Positions 57,274 to 64,000 of a stretch of DNA of 64,000 nucleotides are shown piece by piece. The stretch comes from Lotus japonicus (Eukaryota; Streptophyta; Magnoliopsida; Fabales; Fabaceae): contig NC_080042.1 in assembly GCF_012489685.1 (NCBI RefSeq), positions 11,174,150-11,238,149 on the forward strand, written 5' to 3'. The number at the start of each line of letters is the position of its first letter. The first letter of the stretch is position 1. Both the position numbers and the translations under genes were made by a program. The notes beneath the pieces are model-generated. The model saw only the letters and a program-made list of their open reading frames with translations, was not told where the DNA came from and searched no databases.

Positions 57274-60200
57274 ATGGGTAAGAAGGCGGTGAAAGAGGGG
57301 CATCGGGTCTATGAGGTGGATTTAGAACAGTCAGAAATCATTTTGGATCCTCGAGAGGGATTTAGTGAGCACAAGATGAAATCAGAAGAGGAAACTAAGG
57401 CGATCCAGATTGGGGAGCGAAACTTGAAAGTTGGTGTCAATTTGACTACAAGTCAGGAAAGCAGGTTAGTGAAGTTATTGTCCGAGAATATGGATTTGTT
57501 TGCATGGAGTGCAAAGGATTTACCAGGAATCGATCCGGAATTTATATGTCACAAATTGGCTTTAAATCCCGGGGCGAAACCTATTGTTCAGTTTAAAAGA
57601 AAGATGGGCGAAGAAAAGGCAGAGGCTGTGAAGGTGGAAACAAATAAGTTACTCGAAGCTGGATTTATTAGGGAGGTAAAGTATCCAACATGGTTGGCGA
57701 ATGTTGTTATGGTGAAGAAGGCTAATGGAAAGTGGCGAATGTGCACGGATTATACAGATTTGAACAAACATTGTCCTAAGGATTCTTATCCTTTACCAAA
57801 TATTGATAAGCTTGTTGATAGGGCATCAGGGTTCGGAATGCTTAGCCTCATGGATGCATATTCAGGGTATCACCAGATAAGAATGTACCAGCCCGATGAG
57901 GAGAAGACAACTTTTATGACAAATCAGGCGAACTATTGTTATCAGACTATGCCGTTTGGGTTGAAGAATGCGGGAGCAACATATCAAAGGTTGATGGATA
58001 AGGTGTTTGACAAGCAGGTGGGGCGGAACATGGAGATTTATGTAGATGACATGGTGGTCAAGTCAGAGGAAATGATGGCACATTGTTCTGATCTAGAAGA
58101 AGCTTTTGGTGAATTAAGAAAGCATAACATGAGACTTAATCCAGAGAAGTGTTCGTTTGGAATTCAAAGTGGAAAGTTTTTGGGTTTCATGATCACTAGG
58201 AGAGGAATTGAGGCGAATCCTGATAAGTGCAAGGCGATACTTGATATGCAGAGTCCAGCTTCAGTTAAAGATGTGCAGAAATTAACAGGAAGAATAGCGG
58301 CTTTGTCCAGGTTTCTTCCGTGTTCTGGGGAAAAGTCAGCACCATTTTTTCAATGCTTAAGGAAGAACAAAACTTTTCATTGGACTGAAGAATGTGAGAA
58401 GGCGTTCCAAAGTTTGAAGGATCATTTATCCAGGCCACCAATTTTAGCCAAACCAGTTCCAGGTATTCCATTATCAATGTTTATTTCCATTTCTGATAAT
58501 GCAGTTAGTTCAGTTTTGTTGCAAGAAAGTAAAGATGATATGAGGATCATATATTTTGTGAGTCATGCTCTTCAAGGAGCTGAAATTAGATACCAAAAAA
58601 TTGAAAAGGCTGCATTAGCTCTAATCATATCCGCCAGGAAATTAAGACCTTATTTCCAAGGCTTTCCAATTGTGATAAAAACAGATTTGCCACTTCGCCA
58701 AGTTTTGCAAAAGCCTGATCTGGCTGGACGAATGGTTTCCTGGGCTGTTGAATTGTCAGAGTTTGAAATCACTTTTGACAGGAAAGGTCTGGTTAAAGCA
58801 CAGGTATTGGTGGATTTTGTTAATGAAATGTCTTCCAGTGAGAAAAATATGGAAGTTGGCGAATGGAGTTTGTCTGTAGATGGCTCGTCTAATGTCAAGG
58901 GAAGTGGAGCTGGAATAATCTTAGAAGGGCCAGGTGGCGTGACAGTTGAGCAGTCACTCAAGTTTGACTTTAAAGCAAGCAATAATCAGGCAGAGTATGA
59001 AGCTATAATTGCAGGTTTGAAGTTGGCGATCGAGATGGAGGTCAAGAGCATAATGATTAAGACAGATTCTCAGATAGTTTCCAGGCAAATCCAGGGTGAA
59101 TATCAGGCGAGGGACGCACAGCTTGCTAAGTATTTATTGAAAGGTCAGGGATTGATAAAGCAGATTGGCACAGTGCAGGTCAATTATGTTCCGCGGGAGG
59201 AGAATACAAGGGCGGATATTTTATCAAAGTTAGCAAGCACCAAGAAGCCGGGAAACAATAAGTCAGTTATCCAGGAAGTCTTAAGTAGCCCAAGTATTGA
59301 AGAAGATGAGACAATGATGGTGTTAACTTTAGCGGATTCAGATTGGATAAGGCGTATCAAGAAGTGTTTGGAGGCAGAAGGTTCTGATGTGCTGACATTT
59401 TCTAAGGATCAAATTCGCGAGGCAAGTCATTACACATTGTTAGGCGGTCAATTGTACAGAAGAGGGATTGGAATACCTTTATTGAGATGTGTTCCCAAGG
59501 ATGAGGCGGAAAGAATCATGTTTGAGGTTCACGAAGGTGTGTGCGCAAGTCATGTTGGGGGAAGATCTTTGGCGGCGAAAGTGCTCAGAGCAGGGTTCTA
59601 TTGGCCAACTTTACGAGGGGATTGTATGGAGTATGTAAAGAAGTGTGGTAAGTGTCAAATTTATGCAGATTTACATAAGGCGCCGCCTGAGACTCTTAGC
59701 TCAATGAGTTCATCGTGGCCATTTGCAATGTGGGGAGTAGATATTCTGGGACCGTTCACTCCAGCAGGTTCTCAGATCAGATTTATTTTGGTTGCGATAG
59801 ACTATTTTACTAAGTGGATTGAGGCGGAATCAATGGCGAAAATAACAGCAGAAAAAGTCAAAAAGTTTTATTGGAGAAAATTGGTTTGCAGATTTGGTGT
59901 TCCAGCAACTATCGTCTCAGACAATGGAACGCAGTTTACGAGCAGGACTGTGAAGGATTTTTGTGCAGGAATGGGAATTGAGATGCGTTTCGCCTCAGTT
60001 GAACACCCTCAGACAAATGGACAGGTGGAGTCAGCGAATAAAGTCATTCTCAATGGAATTAGAAAGCGTCTAGGCGAAGCTAAAGGATTATGGGCTGCAG
60101 AGTTGATCACGGTCATTTGGGCGTACAATACTACTCCTCAATCAACTACTGGCGAATCACCTTTTAAGTTGACTTACGGGGTAGATGCTATGATACCAGC

Positions 60201-60567
60201 AGAATTGCAGGATGTAACTTTCAGGGTGGCGACTTATAGTGAAGAGCAGAATGACATGAATAGATTGGTTGATCTCAATTTAGCAGAGGAAACGCAAGCA
60301 CAAGTTCGTTTGAGGCAGGCAATGGTAAAACAGAGGTCGGAAAGGCGATACAATTCTAGAGTGGTTCCGAGGCAAATGAAAGTTGGTGATTTGGTTCTGC
60401 GCAGGAAGGCGAAGGGACCTGATGATTCGAAGTTATCACCTAATTGGGAAGGACCTTACAGGATTCTGCGTGAGCTTGGTCAAGGGGCGTATCATTTGGA
60501 GGAATTATCGGGGCGAAGGGTCCCAAGGGCTTGGAATGCACAGCATCTCCGTTATTATTACATTTGA
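57274..60567 (+). CDS. Pol of the Tat-lineage Gypsy element: RT, RNase H, archaeal-type RNase H, integrase
   Basis: 1097 codons with no interruption. RT: LMDAYSGYHQI and YVDDMVVK (Tyr at residue 256). RNase H: FFQCLRKNKTFHW then the polypurine-handling core to about residue 510. Second RNase H of archaeal type: SVDGSSNVKGSGAG, NNQAEYEAII, KTDSQIV, ADILSKLAS. Integrase: zinc finger HEGVCASHVGG...CGKC, catalytic D in WGVDILGPF, D in VSDNGTQF, E in NGQVESANK. No chromodomain at the end (LRYYYI, stop). Catalytic residues all look intact. The usable start is uncertain: it is in frame with gag-protease across one TAG, so expression may be by read-through, or the TAG may be a mutation. Confidence 0.92.
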   Translation: MGKKAVKEGHRVYEVDLEQSEIILDPREGFSEHKMKSEEETKAIQIGERNLKVGVNLTTSQESRLVKLLSENMDLFAWSAKDLPGIDPEFICHKLALNPGAKPIVQFKRKMGEEKAEAVKVETNKLLEAGFIREVKYPTWLANVVMVKKANGKWRMCTDYTDLNKHCPKDSYPLPNIDKLVDRASGFGMLSLMDAYSGYHQIRMYQPDEEKTTFMTNQANYCYQTMPFGLKNAGATYQRLMDKVFDKQVGRNMEIYVDDMVVKSEEMMAHCSDLEEAFGELRKHNMRLNPEKCSFGIQSGKFLGFMITRRGIEANPDKCKAILDMQSPASVKDVQKLTGRIAALSRFLPCSGEKSAPFFQCLRKNKTFHWTEECEKAFQSLKDHLSRPPILAKPVPGIPLSMFISISDNAVSSVLLQESKDDMRIIYFVSHALQGAEIRYQKIEKAALALIISARKLRPYFQGFPIVIKTDLPLRQVLQKPDLAGRMVSWAVELSEFEITFDRKGLVKAQVLVDFVNEMSSSEKNMEVGEWSLSVDGSSNVKGSGAGIILEGPGGVTVEQSLKFDFKASNNQAEYEAIIAGLKLAIEMEVKSIMIKTDSQIVSRQIQGEYQARDAQLAKYLLKGQGLIKQIGTVQVNYVPREENTRADILSKLASTKKPGNNKSVIQEVLSSPSIEEDETMMVLTLADSDWIRRIKKCLEAEGSDVLTFSKDQIREASHYTLLGGQLYRRGIGIPLLRCVPKDEAERIMFEVHEGVCASHVGGRSLAAKVLRAGFYWPTLRGDCMEYVKKCGKCQIYADLHKAPPETLSSMSSSWPFAMWGVDILGPFTPAGSQIRFILVAIDYFTKWIEAESMAKITAEKVKKFYWRKLVCRFGVPATIVSDNGTQFTSRTVKDFCAGMGIEMRFASVEHPQTNGQVESANKVILNGIRKRLGEAKGLWAAELITVIWAYNTTPQSTTGESPFKLTYGVDAMIPAELQDVTFRVATYSEEQNDMNRLVDLNLAEETQAQVRLRQAMVKQRSERRYNSRVVPRQMKVGDLVLRRKAKGPDDSKLSPNWEGPYRILRELGQGAYHLEELSGRRVPRAWNAQHLRYYYI

Positions 60568-60724
60568 AGTGCAGGGTGGTTCGTTCGGTTTGTTTGGTTT
60601 TGTACAGTTTGTTTCAGTGTATGTTTGTCCAAGACTATGTTTCGTTGTTTCAGTTTGTGTGTGTTGAAGTCTACGTTTGTTGGTTGTATTGTTTAAGACT
60701 ATGTTTGTTGTGTAAGACTAAATT

Positions 60725-60845
60725 CGATGCACTCTTTTCTCTACCCCAGGCGGGAGAGTTTTTAACGAGGCATCAATTATTAATGAATAACAGGTATGCG
60801 CTCTTTTCTCTACCCCAGGCGGGAGAGTTTTTAACGAGGCATAAC
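60725..60845 (+). repeat. Two-copy 68-bp repeat downstream of pol
   Basis: CTCTTTTCTCTACCCCAGGC and GGGAGAGTTTTTAACGAGGC occur in order twice (60731-60771 and 60800-60840). The TTTTTAACGAGGC core is a motif I know from the 3' non-coding part of many plant Gypsy elements. Confidence 0.7.
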
Positions 60846-60849
60846 CTTT

Positions 60850-61657
60850 TTAAAATGATCAAGGGCTTATCATTTTACTTATTTCTTTTACCCATAGCGG
60901 AAACTTATCAACTAAGGTCTATCAATTGGGCGACGTCAGACAATTGAGAAAAAAGTAAGTCTCTTAAAACAAGAGCATTCGGCCACGAATTCATAAGCAC
61001 AGTCTTAAATTGGATTTAAGCTTGTCCAAACTAAGCACAAGTCTCCACGCGAGCATACTAATGAAATCAAATATGTTGACTTTGATTTCCATGAGTAACT
61101 ATGTCAAAAATGAAAATTTGACTAAGTTATGTTCACAAAGGCCTTATGATTCCAAAATAGTTGGTTAAGTTTAAACTTTACGACATTTAAAGAGATTCAT
61201 TCAAGGGTATTTTACCATGTACAGTAAAATGAGAGGGTAACGTCTTCAGCTAGATGACGAGGGCGGACTGATTTCGGTGAAAGGTTAGTAAATGTCATTT
61301 GTGTTAAGTTATATGTTTAAGTTATGTGATAACTTGAATAACTAAGTACAGTTATGCTTATATTTTTAAGTTGTATGGTAACTTAGATGACTTAGTAATG
61401 ATATATTTAGTTATAGAATTAGTTACTGTGATAGTTGTTTGGGTGCGAAAGGGATAATGTTATTTCTGAAGTCATGAAATTTTAGATTTTAGGCGAAACA
61501 AGTACAATGTGAAGTACTCATGTAGGTGCTGAAAGGAAATTCATTACGTTAAGGGAAAAGTTCAGTACATAAAAGTGAAGGAATAAAGGGACGAAAGTTA
61601 AAGAGACCGGAGGTCTTTTACATAGTTTGCTAAAAGGAAAAGGAGCAAGACTTGCAG
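60850..61657. other. Non-coding 3' internal DNA of the Gypsy element
   Basis: AT-rich, with repeated AAGTTATATG/TAACTTGAAT-type words near 61300-61400. No gene. The antisense gene ends at its right edge, so it may hold that gene's 3' UTR. Confidence 0.5.
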
Positions 61658-63564
61658 CTAGTGGTTCTCTCCTTCTCCTTCTTTGGTGTTGACATTTCCC
61701 TCTTCATTCTTTTCTTCTTGTTCTGCTCCTTCTTCTTCTTCTTCATTTCCTTCCTCATCCGCGTTATCCGGGCTGATTAGTTTACCGTTCACGATGCGAG
61801 CATAAGGGTTTGAACCCTCCAAGTTAATCGCCAGGTCAGGATTGAGGAAGGAGATTTGATTCAGTGCTTTGGCGAAGCCAGCTTCGAATTGATCCAAGAC
61901 GGAACATTTTAGTTCAGTAATCTCCGTTGTCATCTTAGAATTCTCATTCAGAATTTGGTTGTGCACTGTAGTCAGTTGCGCGAGATCAGCCCTTATTTTT
62001 TCATTCTCTCCGCTTAATGCTTGAGCGGAAGCTTTGTTCTCCTCAACAGTCTTCTTTAAATTGGCAACTTCCAATGCCAAATCAGCGGCTTTTTTCTCAT
62101 TGGCCTTGTTGGATTTGTCCAACAACTTCATTGTAGCTTTCATTTTTTCAATCTCTTTCTCTTTTTCCTCAATGAGTTTGGCGTTGGTAAGACCGTCAAA
62201 CCCAGCAGATTCTAAGTCGATCATTTTAGAGATGGCAGCAATCTCTAAACCTTTAGTCATCATGGCTTGACAAGCTTCTTTCAGACCAATCTTTCTCATC
62301 TTTTCCCGGTCCGCCTCAAACACTAAGTTTGTTTTCACGAGAGAGTTGAAGTCAATCTTCGAGTCCCACAGTGAAGTTACTTCAGTTGAAGACAATTCTT
62401 CAAATTCTTTCAATAAATTCTTCCAGCAAGGGGGCGGACCGCTTGATGAACATCCTTTGTTCGCCTCCAGAGCACCGCTTTTGCCCATAAATTGTTCCAG
62501 AGAAGTTTGGTTGATGATTTTGCTTTTGGCAGAGGCCGGATCTTCGTTCTTCTTCTTCTTCTTAGTAGGGCGACCCGTTTCAGTGCCGGAATGGCTAGTG
62601 TCTTGATCAACAAGCGACTTGGAGGGATTCCTCTTTTCTCGTGCAGCTTGTTGTTCACGACGGAAACGAAGGATATCTTCCTCTGATAGGCGAGCCATTT
62701 TGCCTGCAACAAGTGAGGAACATTAAAATATCAACAAACATAAGGTGAGGCAGGAAAGGAGAATGTAAGTTAGGATGCCTTACCAATGTAGACACCCACT
62801 TGATTTTTAGAAAGGGCGGTCATAAAATCATTAAGGTTTAATCCTAGGTTTGACAGAAATCGGCAATCAACTAGTTCCTCAGGTGTCAATGCGTCATCAG
62901 GAATTTTGATGATTACCTCATATTGGTTCGTCCAATAAAAAGGGAATCGAGGGCTTCCATCATCGAAGTAGAATATATACTTACACCGATCAGACTCACG
63001 GAGTTTGAAAAACTTTCCTTTGAAATGTTTGTAATGACTTTTGAAAAGGGTAAACAGCCCCAGGCCTCTAGCCGTAGCGAGCGAAACATATTCGCCCCTA
63101 ACGTTACGTCCACACGTTTCAAAAAAATAAAAGAATTTGTTGCTAGTGGGTTCGATGCCTAAGGTTAAGCAGAGGACTTCAAAGGCTTTCAGGTAAGCCC
63201 ACGCATTACCATGAAGTTGGGTAGGGGCTACATTTAGCAGGGTTAGAATAGAACAGGTGAAATCAGAAAATGGGAGTTCGTACTTCAAGTCGGAAAAGAG
63301 GCTTTCAAAGAGGTAAGTGAAGTTTCGCCCTTGGTTATCTGGCTGTCCAAAGCAACATGGTTCGTCAGGGGAACAGGGAAGTATATCCAGGTGGGCATCT
63401 AGGCCATCTTTTCTAAAGTTATATTTGGTAACTAAGTCTATGACAGCTTTTGAGGAATTGATTTTAGAAAACTGTTTTTTGATTTTACTAGAAACCCATA
63501 AAGAGTCTGCAGTGGTTTGAACATTAAGTGGCGAAGTTTCCCTACGTGTTCGTTTGGCAGCCAT
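61658..63564 (-). CDS. Antisense additional ORF of the Tat element (gypsy-type Transposase_28-like protein)
   Basis: Two exons on the minus strand: 62784-63564 (from ATG at 63562-63564) and 61658-62703, joined in phase over an 80-bp GT-AG intron, giving 608 residues. The first exon (PFSDFTCSILTLLNVAPTQLHGNAWAYLKAF and the aromatic-rich FYFFETCGRNVRGEY, quoted in parts) resembles the plant 'putative gypsy type transposon' domain. The second has a Lys-rich nuclear-signal-like run (KKKKK), a long coiled coil (about 62200-61860) and a very acidic tail (EEEEEGAEQEEKNEEG). Antisense additional ORFs near the 3' LTR are reported in Tat/Retand elements; their function is unknown. No stop or frameshift seen. 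A 5' UTR intron (63581-63800) is likely. Confidence 0.8.
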
Positions 63565-63800
63565 TTTTTCAGAAGGAATCCTGAAAGTAAAAATTTTAGA
63601 ACAGTAAGATGAAGGTAGGAGTTGGGTTAAGTTGTAGGACCGAGCATGCAAGAGATTTATAATGAGTTTCTGGGTTGAAGAGAGTTCAAGATTTATAATG
63701 AGTTTCTGGGTTGAAGAAAGTTCAAGTTTCTGGGTTTGAAAATGCCCCAATGTTCATGTAAAGTAGTAACTATGCAGAAGGAAAAGGGAAGAAGGATTTA

Positions 63801-64000
63801 CCTGGGAACGATGAAGATTTGAATGCTTTCTGGAGATGGTGTCACTAAATGTGGGTGGAAAATGGTAAACGTCGAGTGAACTTAATAGGAAGGACTAAAA
63901 GTTTGAATTTTTGTTAGCTATGGTAAGAGGGAGAATAAGAATATGGAAGAATGAAGTGTGGAAGTGGGGTAGAAATTTTAGAATTTATATAGACAAAGGA
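63801..64000 (-). promoter_or_regulatory. Leader and candidate promoter of the antisense ORF
   Basis: On the minus strand a TATA-like CTATATAAATT (near 63982-63992) precedes a C/T-rich leader and a donor CCCAG|GTAAATCC near 63800. The matching acceptor TTACTTTCAG lies at 63581. Strand-specific, gene-like order of TATA, leader and intron. No experimental support. Confidence 0.45.

Larger units (their letters stand above)
55065..64000 (+). mobile_element. Ty3/Gypsy Tat-lineage retrotransposon, 3' LTR outside window
   Basis: LTR end ...CCGGAACA at 55292, then a primer-site-like TTGGCGCCCACCGTGGGG (55293-55310), gag-protease (55348-57264), RT-RNase H-second RNase H-integrase (57274-60567), paired repeats near 60731-60842 and an antisense spliced ORF (61658-63564). 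A second, archaeal-type RNase H and an additional ORF near the 3' end are known marks of the Tat lineage. The left LTR boundary is uncertain (TG at 55065 is one candidate; a TATA-like GCTATAAATA lies near 55169). The element runs past base 64000. Confidence 0.88.

Noticed and set aside
1..64000. CRISPR arrays, operons, riboswitches, bacterial-type terminators
   Set aside because: The sequence is plant nuclear DNA. Repeats seen are LTRs, TIRs, minisatellites and tandem arrays without CRISPR repeat-spacer structure.

Overview
This is nuclear DNA of a flowering plant, most likely a legume (Fabaceae). The organism is inferred from the Sirevirus/Maximus-type Copia element, the repeat families and the PPR gene style, and was not tested by search. 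The window is almost wholly transposable-element sequence. Only one probable host gene is visible: an uninterrupted P-class pentatricopeptide repeat (PPR) gene on the minus strand at about 35.4-36.7 kb. I see no rRNA gene, no genuine tRNA gene and no CRISPR array.

Layout. 1-11514: a 5'-truncated Sirevirus-type Ty1/Copia element (protease, integrase, RT, RNase H, env-like frame, small coiled-coil ORF, 3' LTR). Its integrase zinc finger is split by a very young 2158-bp non-autonomous LTR element with a 5-bp TSD. 12290-16415: a 4.1-kb solo LTR. 16834-20530: a non-autonomous CACTA transposon carrying exons of a Ulp1-like cysteine protease. 20568-21344: a near-perfect foldback element with a 9-bp TSD. 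22.8-23.6 kb: a hAT MITE and a Tourist-like MITE. 24611-28883: a minus-strand Copia element with gag but no pol, related to the nested element at 748-2905. 29158-31681: PIF-like and foldback elements.

36920-42451: a complete MuDR-like MULE (9-bp TSD, TIRs of about 330 bp). It holds two convergent genes: a spliced GRF-zinc-finger/coiled-coil/membrane protein with intact exons, and a decayed transposase. It sits 186 bp upstream of the PPR start codon. 42.5-43.0 kb: two SINEs. 43.3-48.4 kb: an ACC-rich minisatellite split by a second solo LTR (3.5 kb, minus strand) and a Stowaway MITE. 49170-51272: a hAT element with a BED-finger remnant. 52.1-54.4 kb: degenerate LTR-like sequence holding a truncated LINE with a 17-bp TSD.

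55.1 kb to the window end: a Tat-lineage Ty3/Gypsy element with gag-protease, RT-RNase H-second RNase H-integrase and, on the opposite strand, a spliced 608-residue additional ORF with its own candidate promoter.

How the parts interact: the elements nest in a readable order (nested Copia inside Sirevirus, Copia at the edge of a SINE, solo LTR inside a minisatellite, LINE inside LTR debris). The MULE places its transposase-side end between the PPR gene and its original upstream DNA. Boundaries supported by target-site duplications are the most secure claims here. Lineage names and functions of accessory ORFs are inference.
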